Positions 1-5,777 of a stretch of DNA of 6,264 nt are shown here, one piece after another. The first letter of the stretch is position 1; each line of letters starts with the position of its first letter. This stretch comes from Streptosporangiaceae bacterium (GTDB lineage: Bacteria; Actinomycetota; Actinomycetes; Streptosporangiales; Streptosporangiaceae). A model generated the notes under the pieces. The model was not told where the DNA came from and searched no databases. It worked only from the letters and a program-made list of their open reading frames with translations. The stretch is taken from positions 1 through 6,264 of the forward strand of contig JASHYW010000434.1 of the NCBI GenBank assembly GCA_030042885.1, read 5' to 3'. The translations under genes were made by a program, and so were the position numbers.

Positions 1-207
1 GGGCAGGCCGAGCCCGAGTTCTTCGCCGACGTGGACGCCGAGGCCAAGAAGGTCGGCGCCGACGTGCGCGAGGCGTGCCGGACGATGCCGGATCCGCCGG
101 TCCTGTTCATGTTCGACAACGTGTACGCCGAGCCCACCGCGATCCTGCGGGCTGAGCGCGAGCAATACGCCGCCTACTTGGATTCCTTCGAGGAGGCCGG
201 GCGATGA
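1..207 (+). CDS. bkdA: 2-oxo acid dehydrogenase E1-alpha subunit, C-terminal fragment (5' end outside window)
   Basis: This is the last 68 codons of an open frame that enters from the left edge and stops at TGA 205-207. The visible protein is a charged helical tail with the motif FMFDNVYAEP followed by an AEREQYAAYLDSF-like end. This is the usual C-terminus of thiamine-diphosphate-dependent E1-alpha subunits of the pyruvate/branched-chain 2-oxo acid dehydrogenase class. E1-alpha pairs with E1-beta to decarboxylate the 2-oxo acid and reductively acylate the lipoyl group of E2. The thiamine-binding GDG motif and phosphorylation loop lie outside the window, so substrate cannot be judged from this piece alone. 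The branched-chain assignment is borrowed from E1-beta. Its stop overlaps the next start (ATGA, 204-207), which implies translational coupling in one operon. Confidence 0.85.
   Translation, partial: GQAEPEFFADVDAEAKKVGADVREACRTMPDPPVLFMFDNVYAEPTAILRAEREQYAAYLDSFEEAGR
190..196 (+). promoter_or_regulatory. Ribosome binding site of E1-beta
   Basis: The run GAGGAGG lies within the last codons of E1-alpha and sits 7 nt upstream of the ATG at 204. It is a near-perfect Shine-Dalgarno sequence. It fixes the E1-beta start and supports coupled translation across the ATGA overlap. Confidence 0.8.
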
Positions 208-1187
208 CCACCCTGACGCTGTCCCGGGCGCTGAACGAAGGGCTGCGCCGCGCCCTGGAGGACGATCCCAAGGTCCTGATCATGGGCGAGGACGTCGGCA
301 AGCTCGGCGGGGTCTTCCGGATCACCGACGGCCTGCAGAAGGACTTCGGCGAGGACCGGGTGATCGACACGCCCTTGGCCGAGTCCGGCATCGTGGGCAC
401 CGCGATCGGCCTGGCGCTGCGCGGCTACCGGCCGGTCTGCGAGATCCAGTTCGACGGCTTCGTCTTCCCGGCGGCCAACCAGATCGTCAACCAGCTGGCC
501 AAGATGCGCTACCGGTCCCGCGGCCACATCAGCCTGCCGGTGGTGATCCGCATCCCGTGCGGCGGCGGCATCGGCGCGGTGGAACACCACAGCGAGTCCC
601 CGGAGGTGCTGTTCGCGCACACCGCCGGCCTGCGGGTGGTCGCCTGCGCGGACCCGGCCGACGCGTTCGCCATGATCCAGCAGTCGATCAACTGCGACGA
701 CCCGGTGATCTTCTTCGAGCCGAAGCGGCGCTACTGGGACAAGGGCGAGGTCGACGTGGCCTCGGGTGCGGCCAGCGCGCTGCCGCTCGACCGGGCCAAG
801 GTCGCGCTCGAGGGCACCGACCTGACCCTGCTCAGCTACGGCCCGCTGGTGCGGACCTGCCTGGAGTCTGCCCTCGCCGCCCGCGACGACGGCCGCAGCG
901 TCGAGGTCATCGACCTGCGCTCGCTGTCCCCGCTGGACATGGAGACGATCGGCGCGTCGGTGCGCAGGACCGGGCGCTGCGTGGTAGCGCACGAGGCGCC
1001 GGTGTACGCGGGCTTCGGCGCCGAGATCGCCGCGCGCGTCACCGAGCAGTACTTCTACCACCTGGAGGCACCGGTGCTGCGGGTCGGCGGCTTCACCACC
1101 CCTTACCCGCCGTCCCGGCTGGAGGAGCACTACCTGCCCGACCTGGACCGGATCCTGGACGCCGTCGACCGCACGTTCGGTTACTGA
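204..1187 (+). CDS. bkdB: Branched-chain-type 2-oxo acid dehydrogenase E1-beta subunit
   Basis: This 327-residue protein is full length for the E1-beta family (about 325-340). With E1-alpha it forms the ThDP-dependent decarboxylase of the complex in the cytoplasm. The N-terminal pyrimidine-binding transketolase-like domain occupies about residues 4-180. It includes MGEDVG (27-32) and TPLAESGIVG (56-65), where Glu60 is the expected residue contacting the ThDP aminopyrimidine, and then the FDGF and QIVNQLAK segments. HHSESPE (128-134) carries the conserved active-site His. The transketolase C-terminal domain (about 195-320) ends with TTPYPPSRLEEHYLPD. The motif FEPKRRYW (171-178) matches the EPKxLYR type of branched-chain E1-beta subunits rather than the LENELMYG type of pyruvate dehydrogenase, so branched-chain 2-oxo acids are the favoured substrates. 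A pyruvate or mixed-substrate complex is not excluded. The ATG start has a strong ribosome binding site and overlaps the E1-alpha stop. E2 follows after 9 bp. Confidence 0.93.
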   Translation: MTTLTLSRALNEGLRRALEDDPKVLIMGEDVGKLGGVFRITDGLQKDFGEDRVIDTPLAESGIVGTAIGLALRGYRPVCEIQFDGFVFPAANQIVNQLAKMRYRSRGHISLPVVIRIPCGGGIGAVEHHSESPEVLFAHTAGLRVVACADPADAFAMIQQSINCDDPVIFFEPKRRYWDKGEVDVASGAASALPLDRAKVALEGTDLTLLSYGPLVRTCLESALAARDDGRSVEVIDLRSLSPLDMETIGASVRRTGRCVVAHEAPVYAGFGAEIAARVTEQYFYHLEAPVLRVGGFTTPYPPSRLEEHYLPDLDRILDAVDRTFGY

Positions 1188-1191
1188 GGAG
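1186..1191 (+). promoter_or_regulatory. Ribosome binding site of E2
   Basis: GAGGAG overlaps the E1-beta stop codon (TGA 1185-1187) and sits 5 nt before the E2 ATG at 1197. It supports that start and continuous translation through the operon. Confidence 0.8.
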
Positions 1192-1196
1192 CAGTC

Positions 1197-2600
1197 ATGG
1201 CCGAGCTGAAGGAGTTCAAGCTCCCCGACGTAGGCGAGGGCCTGACCGAGGCCGATATCGTCACCTGGCACGTCAAGCCCGGCGATCGGGTGGAGGTCAA
1301 CCAGATCATCGTGGAGATCGAGACCGCGAAGGCGGTGGTCGAGCTGCCGTCGCCCTGGGACGGGACCGTCGCCCGGCTGCTGGCCGAGGAGGGCCAAACG
1401 GTGGACGTGGGCGTCCCGATCATCGCGATCGACGTGTCCGGCACCGCGACGGCCGCCGTACCAGCCGGTTCCGCCGTAGCCGCTCCCGCCCAAGGGGGGT
1501 CTGGGGGGATGGGTCCCCCCAGGAGCGGGGGGATCCCGGGAGGTCGTCTCCCCGGGGAAACACAGCCGCCGGGCGGGACGCCGGAACGCCACGCGGTCCT
1601 GGTCGGCTACGGCGTCAGGGCCTCGTCGACCACGCGCCGCCCGCGCAAGGCGAGGCCGGGGACCGGGCACGTCCAGGCACCGGCGGCCCGCGGGCTGGCC
1701 AAGCCGCCGGTGCGCAGGCTGGCCAAGGACCTCGGCATCAGCCTGGCAGAACTCGCGGGCACCGGGCCTGGTGGCTCGATCACCAGGGACGACGTGCAGC
1801 AAGCGGCCGGCGCGGCCACGGTCCGTCCGGAACTAGATCTCGTGGACAATGGGCCCCGGCCGGTCACCGTGGCCGTCGGCCCGGCGACTACCAGCCCGGG
1901 CGGCGAGGAGCGCATCCCGGTGCGGGGGGTCCGCAAGCACATGGCGGCGGCCGTGGTCTCCAGCGCGTTTACCGCCCCGCATGTCACCGAGTTCCTGCAG
2001 GTTGACGCGACCGAGACGATGGCCGCGGTGCGGCGGGTCCGCGACCTGCCCGAGTATGCGGACGTGCGAGTATCGCCGCTGCTGTTCGTGGCGCGGGCGC
2101 TGCTCATTGCCGTGCGGCGGCATCCGCTGGTCAACTCGTCGTGGGACGCAGACACGCAGGAGATCGTGATCAAGCACTACATCAACCTGGGCATCGCGGT
2201 AGCCGCCGAACGCGGCCTGCTGGTGCCGAACATCAAGAACGCCGGCGAGCTGTCGCTGCCCGAGCTGGCCGCCAGCCTGCATGAGCTGGCCGAGACGGCC
2301 CGGGCGGGCCGGGCCACCCCGGCCGACCTGACCGGCGGGACGATCACGATCACCAACGTCGGGGTGTTCGGAGTGGACGGCGGCACGCCGATCCTCACCC
2401 CCGGCGAGGCCACCATCCTGGCCTTCGGGCAGGTCAGGGACGCTCCGTGGGTCGTCGACGGGCAGCTTGCCGTGCGCCAGGTAAGCACCTTGTCGCTGTC
2501 GTTCGATCACCGGATCGTCGACGGAGAGCTCGGCTCCGCCGTGCTGCGCGACGTGGGCTCCATGCTCCAGGACCCGACCCGGATGCTCGCCTGGAGCTGA
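1197..2600 (+). CDS. bkdC: Dihydrolipoyl acyltransferase (E2) of the branched-chain-type 2-oxo acid dehydrogenase complex
   Basis: This 467-residue E2 core subunit receives the acyl group from E1 on its lipoyl arm and passes it to CoA. The single lipoyl domain covers about residues 3-80, with the lipoyl-lysine motif IETAKA (Lys45, codon 1329-1331). An Ala/Gly/Pro-rich linker (about 81-160) contains AVLVGYGVR (133-141) and a basic RRPRK stretch. The peripheral-subunit-binding domain, which docks E1/E3, is at about 162-204 (PPVRRLAKDLGISLAELAGTG...ITRDDV). A second linker leads to the catalytic domain (about 238-467). This contains GTITITNVGVFG (381-392), GTPILTPGEA and the catalytic DHRIVDG (437-443), with His438 and Asp442 as the expected acid/base pair. 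Only one lipoyl domain is present, as in many actinobacterial branched-chain E2s. Residues about 99-122 derive from a palindromic, G-run-rich DNA segment with unusual codons, annotated separately. The start is supported by GAGGAG 5 nt upstream. The last gene of the operon in view; no E3 follows. Confidence 0.93.
   Translation: MAELKEFKLPDVGEGLTEADIVTWHVKPGDRVEVNQIIVEIETAKAVVELPSPWDGTVARLLAEEGQTVDVGVPIIAIDVSGTATAAVPAGSAVAAPAQGGSGGMGPPRSGGIPGGRLPGETQPPGGTPERHAVLVGYGVRASSTTRRPRKARPGTGHVQAPAARGLAKPPVRRLAKDLGISLAELAGTGPGGSITRDDVQQAAGAATVRPELDLVDNGPRPVTVAVGPATTSPGGEERIPVRGVRKHMAAAVVSSAFTAPHVTEFLQVDATETMAAVRRVRDLPEYADVRVSPLLFVARALLIAVRRHPLVNSSWDADTQEIVIKHYINLGIAVAAERGLLVPNIKNAGELSLPELAASLHELAETARAGRATPADLTGGTITITNVGVFGVDGGTPILTPGEATILAFGQVRDAPWVVDGQLAVRQVSTLSLSFDHRIVDGELGSAVLRDVGSMLQDPTRMLAWS
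1491..1560. repeat. In-frame palindromic G/C-run element inside the E2 linker
   Basis: This stretch contains a perfect 8-bp inverted repeat, CTGGGGGG (1501-1508) and CCCCCCAG (1515-1522), around a 6-nt loop. A second small hairpin follows: GGGAG (1538-1542) and CTCCC (1548-1552). A further arm, CGCTCC (1481-1486) and GGAGCG (1522-1527), brackets the first hairpin. Read in the E2 frame the segment uses codons rare elsewhere in the gene: CAA, many GGG, TCT, AGG, GGA, GGT, CGT, GAA, ACA. It encodes a Gly/Pro/Arg-rich stretch (about residues 99-122) in the flexible linker, where length change is tolerated. The combination suggests a small palindromic repeat that inserted without breaking the frame. 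Insertion is inferred; only the hairpins and codon bias are seen directly. Confidence 0.5.
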
Positions 2601-2610
2601 AGGGCCGGGG

Positions 2611-4449
2611 TTAGAAGGCGGCCTCCGGGAGGTCCATCAGGTCCAGTGCGGTTTCCTCGACGATGGTGCGCTCCGTGGCCAGCCGGGGCAGCACCGTGGC
2701 GGCGAAGAACCGGGCCGCGGCCAGTTTGCCCGCGTAGAAGTCACGATCGGCGGAACCGGCCGGGATCTGGTCGAGCTGCCGCAGGGCGATCTCCGCCTGG
2801 GTAAGGAGCAGCCATCCGATCACCAGGTCGCCGAGTGCCATCAGCAGCCTGGTCGTGTTCAGCCCCACCTTGTAAATCTCGGCTGGCTGGTCCACCGACG
2901 CCATCAGGAAGCTCGTCATGGCCGCCACGATGGCCTCCACCTGCGAGGCCGCGTCGGCGAGCGCGGCCCGCTCGGCCTTCAGCCTGCCGTTGCCTGCCTC
3001 GGCGGCCGCAAAATCCCTGATCTTGGTCAGCAGCGTTCCGAACGCCCGGCCCTGGTCCCTGATGATCTTGCGGAAGAACAGGTCCAGGCTCTGGATTCCG
3101 GTGGTGCCCTCGTACAGGCTGTCGATCTTCGCGTCCCTGATGTACTGCTCGATCGGGTAGTCCTGGAGGAACCCGGAGCCGCCGAGAGTCTGCAGGGACA
3201 GGGTGAGCAGCTCGTACGAACGTTCCGAGCCGACGCCCTTGACCACCGGGAGGAGCAGGTCGTTCAGCCCGGCCGCGGACTCCGCTTCATCGTCGGTGCG
3301 TCCGGCAGCGACCGCGACCTGGAGCGCGTCCTGCACGCTGGCCGTGTAGAGCACGAGCGCGCGCATGCCCTCGGCGTAGGCCTTCTGCAGCATCAGCATG
3401 CGGCGGACATCGGGATGGTGGATGATCGTCACGCGCGGCGCGGTCTTGTCCGTCATCTGCGTCAGGTCGGCCCCCTGCACCCGGTTCCTGGCGTAGTCCA
3501 GCGCGTTCAGGTAGCCGGTGGACAAGGTGGCGATCGCCTTGGTCCCAACCAGCATCCGGGCGTCCTCGATGATCTCGAACATCTGCCTGATGCCGTCGTG
3601 CACGCCGCCGACCAGGGTGCCGACCGCCGGGCGGTCCGCGCCGAACGTCAGCTCGCACGTGGTCGACGCCTTCAGGCCCATCTTGTGCTCGACGTTGGTA
3701 GTGACGACGCCGTTGCGCTCGCCCAGGGTCCCGTCGGGGTTGACCAGGTACTTCGGCACGAGGAACATCGACAGGCCCTTGGTGCCCGGGCCTGCGCCTT
3801 CGGGCCTGGCCAGCACCAGGTGGAAGATGTTCTCGGCCAGGTCGTGCTCGGCGCTGGTGATGAACCGCTTGACCCCTTCGATGTGCCAGGTGCCGTCGGG
3901 CTGCTCGATCGCCCTGGTGCGCCCGGCGCCGACGTCGGAGCCGGCGTCGGGCTCAGTCAGCACCATCGTGGCGCCCCACTCGCGCTGGATGGCCCGTTCG
4001 GCGAACCGCTTCTGCTCCTGCGTGCCGAGCTCCCACAGCACGCGGGCCATGGTGTGGCCGCTGGAATACATCCAGACCGCGGGGTTGGAGCCGAGGATCA
4101 GCTCGGCCATGGCCCAGTGCAGCGACCGGGGCGACTCGGTGCCGCCCAGCTCGGCGGGCAGGGACAGGCGGTACCACTCGGCGTCCATGTACGTGCGGTA
4201 TGACCTGCGCAGCGACTCGGGTATCCGCACCGAGTTCGTGGCCGCGTCGAAGACCGGCGGGTTCCGGTCGGCGTCGGCGAACGACTCGGCCAGCGGGCCG
4301 GCCGCCATCCGCTCGAGCTCGGCGAGGATGCCCCGGGCGGTCTGTTCGTCCAGTTCCGGATAGGGCTCGCGGCCCAGCAGGTCCTGGCGCCGCAGCACCT
4401 CGAAGAGGTTGAACTCGATGTCACGCAGGTTGCTCTTGTAGTGACTCAT
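2611..4449 (-). CDS. FadE5-like acyl-CoA dehydrogenase
   Basis: This is a cytoplasmic FAD-dependent acyl-CoA dehydrogenase of 612 residues that introduces the alpha-beta double bond in acyl-CoA during beta-oxidation and passes electrons to ETF. The start is placed at ATG 4449 because the protein then begins [10 protein letters not shown], which I recognise as the usual start of the mycobacterial FadE5 group (about 611 aa), and GGAG lies 6 nt upstream. An in-frame TTG at 4482 would add 11 residues but has no such support. Domains: N-terminal extension and alpha domain (about 1-155); beta domain with [16 protein letters not shown] (161-176) and [10 protein letters not shown] (194-203); C-terminal alpha domain with [17 protein letters not shown] (419-435); catalytic-base motif [11 protein letters not shown] with Glu447; and an extra helical C-terminal domain (about 465-612) typical of the long FadE5 form. 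It is convergent with the E2 gene. Branched acyl-CoA made by that complex is a possible substrate, but the family is known mainly for straight-chain acyl-CoAs. Confidence 0.92.
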   Translation of the reverse strand: MSHYKSNLRDIEFNLFEVLRRQDLLGREPYPELDEQTARGILAELERMAAGPLAESFADADRNPPVFDAATNSVRIPESLRRSYRTYMDAEWYRLSLPAELGGTESPRSLHWAMAELILGSNPAVWMYSSGHTMARVLWELGTQEQKRFAERAIQREWGATMVLTEPDAGSDVGAGRTRAIEQPDGTWHIEGVKRFITSAEHDLAENIFHLVLARPEGAGPGTKGLSMFLVPKYLVNPDGTLGERNGVVTTNVEHKMGLKASTTCELTFGADRPAVGTLVGGVHDGIRQMFEIIEDARMLVGTKAIATLSTGYLNALDYARNRVQGADLTQMTDKTAPRVTIIHHPDVRRMLMLQKAYAEGMRALVLYTASVQDALQVAVAAGRTDDEAESAAGLNDLLLPVVKGVGSERSYELLTLSLQTLGGSGFLQDYPIEQYIRDAKIDSLYEGTTGIQSLDLFFRKIIRDQGRAFGTLLTKIRDFAAAEAGNGRLKAERAALADAASQVEAIVAAMTSFLMASVDQPAEIYKVGLNTTRLLMALGDLVIGWLLLTQAEIALRQLDQIPAGSADRDFYAGKLAAARFFAATVLPRLATERTIVEETALDLMDLPEAAF

Positions 4450-4455
4450 CCGCTG

Positions 4456-4459
4456 CTCC
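4456..4459 (-). promoter_or_regulatory. Ribosome binding site deciding the acyl-CoA dehydrogenase start
   Basis: On the minus strand GGAG lies 6 nt upstream of the ATG at 4449-4447. It favours that start over the in-frame TTG at 4482-4480. Confidence 0.6.
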
Positions 4460-4610
4460 GCCACTCGTCTTGCTTCATCCAAAGTTCGCGTTATCCAGAC
4501 ACAGGTCGAGGTCCTCGCCGACCCACGTTCACCGGCCGCTCGCGCAGGCTCAAACGGCCCGTGCTCACTAGCCGGTTCTGGATACCGCTCACTGGCACCG
4601 CTACCGGGCT

Positions 4611-4652
4611 ATGCTACCCGCTGGTAACGTGTTTATGCTACCCGTCGGTAAC
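4611..4652. promoter_or_regulatory. Tandem operator: two 18-bp direct repeats with TACC-N4-GGTA palindromes
   Basis: Copy 1 (4611-4628) and copy 2 (4635-4652) read ATGCTACCCGnnGGTAAC and differ only at the two central bases (CT versus TC). Each contains a 12-bp palindrome, TACC-N4-GGTA (4615-4626 and 4639-4650). The copies are 24 bp apart, a little over two helical turns. Twin palindromic sites in a divergent promoter region are typical of a dimeric repressor, and TetR-family regulators commonly control acyl-CoA dehydrogenase genes in actinobacteria. Each copy also contains TAGCAT on the minus strand and overlaps TATGCT on the plus strand, both fitting a TANNNT -10 pattern, so binding could block a promoter. 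The regulator is unidentified and no regulator gene is in the window. The repeat is seen; operator function is inferred. Confidence 0.5.
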
Positions 4653-4776
4653 TACCTCGGCGGCCACGCCCCGCGCGGCATTTGTACGGTCGGCGGACAC
4701 AAGTGAGCCTGGACGTCACTATTGGCCACATGTCCGAATTTTTGCGGGTTTCCACACCTCGCTGATCACTGACGAC

Positions 4777-4782
4777 TACGCT
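4777..4782 (+). promoter_or_regulatory. Possible -10 element for a leaderless transcript of the CbiX-like gene
   Basis: TACGCT fits the actinobacterial -10 pattern TANNNT and ends 8 nt before the GTG at 4791, the usual distance from a -10 to the transcription start. The start codon has no Shine-Dalgarno sequence, as expected for a leaderless mRNA. No good -35 is visible, so this is tentative. Confidence 0.3.
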
Positions 4783-4790
4783 TCGCTGAT

Positions 4791-5768
4791 GTGAGCGATG
4801 TTCACGACTCCTCGGCGGGCGCACGACGGTCGCCGCCGGACATCTCGCTCCAGCAGGGTTCCGCGCCACCGCCGGGACCTGTGCCTCAGCCGGAATCCGC
4901 ACCGCGGCCGGCGGGCGAATTCCCGGTCCGGCAGCCGCACGCGCGGCTGGTCCAACCCGGCGGCCGCCACCGGCGGCCCATGCCTGCCAGCCTGCCCGAG
5001 GGGGCGCCCGCTCTGGTCCTGGCGGTGCCCAGCGTCAGCGACAACGGCCTGACCGGGCCCACCGCCGAGATCGCAACCATCCTGCGCGTGGATAACCCGG
5101 CCCTGGACGTGCGCACGGCCATGATCGACCAGGGCGGACGCGGTGACCCGGCCGGGATCCGGGCCGTGCTCGCCGACGCCGCGGCCCGGCGGCCGGCGGG
5201 CGCGCCGTCGGCCGTGGTGGTGCCGCAGCTGGTCACGCCGCACCCCGAGACGGCCCGCGCGCTGCGGGAGGCTATCGCGGCCAGCGGGGCCAACGCCAGG
5301 ATCGGCGAGGTCTTCAACACCAACGCGCTGCTGGCCGAGGCGCTGCATCACCGGCTCGCGGACGCCGGGCTGGCCCGGGCCGACCGGGTCCGCATGTTCA
5401 GCATCACCACCTCCGCCGACGGCATCATCCTGCTCACGGTGGGCGGCGAGGAGGCGGTCGGCACGGCGAGCGTCACGGCCTTCCTGCTGGCGGCCCGGCT
5501 GGCCCTGCCGGTACTGGCCGCGTCGCTTGACGCCAAGCCCACCGTCGAGGAAGCTGCGGCCCAGCTCGACGCCATGGGCGTCAACCGGATCGCCCTCGCC
5601 CCGTGCGTGATCGGACCCGAAGCCGACCCGGCGGCCATCGAGGAAGCCGCGGCCGCGGTGGGCGGCAAGTGCGCCGCGCCGCTCGGCGCGCACGGCAATG
5701 TGGTCAAGCTCATCTCGCTCGCCTACGGTCAGGTCCTCAGCCAGCTCGAAACGCTGGAAACCCCCTGA
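4791..5768 (+). CDS. CbiX/SirB-like (sirohydrochlorin chelatase-like) protein with Pro-rich N-terminus
   Basis: This is a 325-residue protein of uncertain function. Residues 1-70 are Pro/Arg/Ser-rich and probably disordered. Two alpha/beta halves follow (about 72-195 and 198-320), resembling the duplicated CbiX/SirB chelatase fold. The recognisable parts are ALVLAVPS (74-81), AVVVPQLVTPHPETARAL (141-158), NALLAEALHHRLADAGL (178-194), DGIILLTVGGEEAV (210-223) and RIALAPCVIGPE (266-277). They resemble a conserved actinobacterial family often labelled hypothetical or CbiX-like. The GHGSR-type motif that carries the metal-binding His at the start of real chelatases is replaced here by AVPSVSDN (78-85), so chelatase activity is doubtful; His151 and His301 remain as possible ligands. 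The start is GTG 4791, the first possible start after the in-frame stop at 4770-4772, without a Shine-Dalgarno. ATG 4980 (residue 64) would remove the Pro-rich part but also lacks one. No cobalamin or siroheme gene is nearby. The existence of the gene is certain, its role is not. Confidence 0.75.
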   Translation: MSDVHDSSAGARRSPPDISLQQGSAPPPGPVPQPESAPRPAGEFPVRQPHARLVQPGGRHRRPMPASLPEGAPALVLAVPSVSDNGLTGPTAEIATILRVDNPALDVRTAMIDQGGRGDPAGIRAVLADAAARRPAGAPSAVVVPQLVTPHPETARALREAIAASGANARIGEVFNTNALLAEALHHRLADAGLARADRVRMFSITTSADGIILLTVGGEEAVGTASVTAFLLAARLALPVLAASLDAKPTVEEAAAQLDAMGVNRIALAPCVIGPEADPAAIEEAAAAVGGKCAAPLGAHGNVVKLISLAYGQVLSQLETLETP

Positions 5769-5777
5769 GCCAGCCGG

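Larger units (their letters stand above)
4450..4790. other. Divergent intergenic region (341 bp), regulatory
   Basis: This gap lies between two divergently transcribed genes and is visibly less G+C-rich than its neighbours, especially at about 4600-4790. It holds the tandem TACC-N4-GGTA repeats (4611-4652), a weak nested inverted repeat (4694-4736) and a paired octamer TCGCTGAT (4759-4766 and 4783-4790) next to the plus-strand start. Open frames run through it on both strands (for example 4441-4794 plus), but their Ser/Thr/Arg-rich translations resemble no protein I know and they overlap neighbouring starts, so I do not call a gene. No tRNA, riboswitch or clear sigma-70 -35/-10 pair could be identified with confidence. 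Confidence 0.7.

Noticed and set aside
1491..1560. The E2 linker hairpin as an intrinsic terminator or a gene break
   Set aside because: It lies inside a continuous reading frame with intact domains on both sides and has no following T-run.
174..1802. 542-codon minus-strand open frame antisense to E1-beta and E2
   Set aside because: It is a shadow frame in GC-rich DNA. Its Arg/Ala/Gly/Asp/His-rich translation lacks any known domain, and the opposite strand encodes well-conserved E1-beta and E2.
557..2005. 482-codon plus-strand frame overlapping E1-beta and E2
   Set aside because: It is out of frame with both genes and its translation is Arg/Gly/Pro-rich with no motif. The frame is open only because stops are rare at high GC.
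2620..2634. CCTCC-G-GGAGG palindrome near the convergent gene ends as a terminator
   Set aside because: The loop would be one base and the arms lie within the acyl-CoA dehydrogenase C-terminal codons. It cannot form a normal hairpin and has no U-tract.
3415..4363. Two long plus-strand frames (262 and 281 codons) opposite the acyl-CoA dehydrogenase
   Set aside because: They are antisense shadows of a gene with clear catalytic motifs and show no recognisable domain.
4449..4482. TTG start at 4482 for the acyl-CoA dehydrogenase
   Set aside because: The ATG at 4449 has a GGAG site at good spacing and gives the family's usual MSHYKSN N-terminus.
4441..4794. 117-codon plus-strand frame spanning the divergent intergenic region
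   Set aside because: It starts inside the acyl-CoA dehydrogenase N-terminus, crosses the operator repeats and overlaps the next start. There is no ribosome binding site and no family resemblance.
4776..5693. 305-codon minus-strand frame opposite the CbiX-like gene
   Set aside because: Its composition is typical of an antisense GC-rich shadow, while the plus frame shows conserved alpha/beta motifs.
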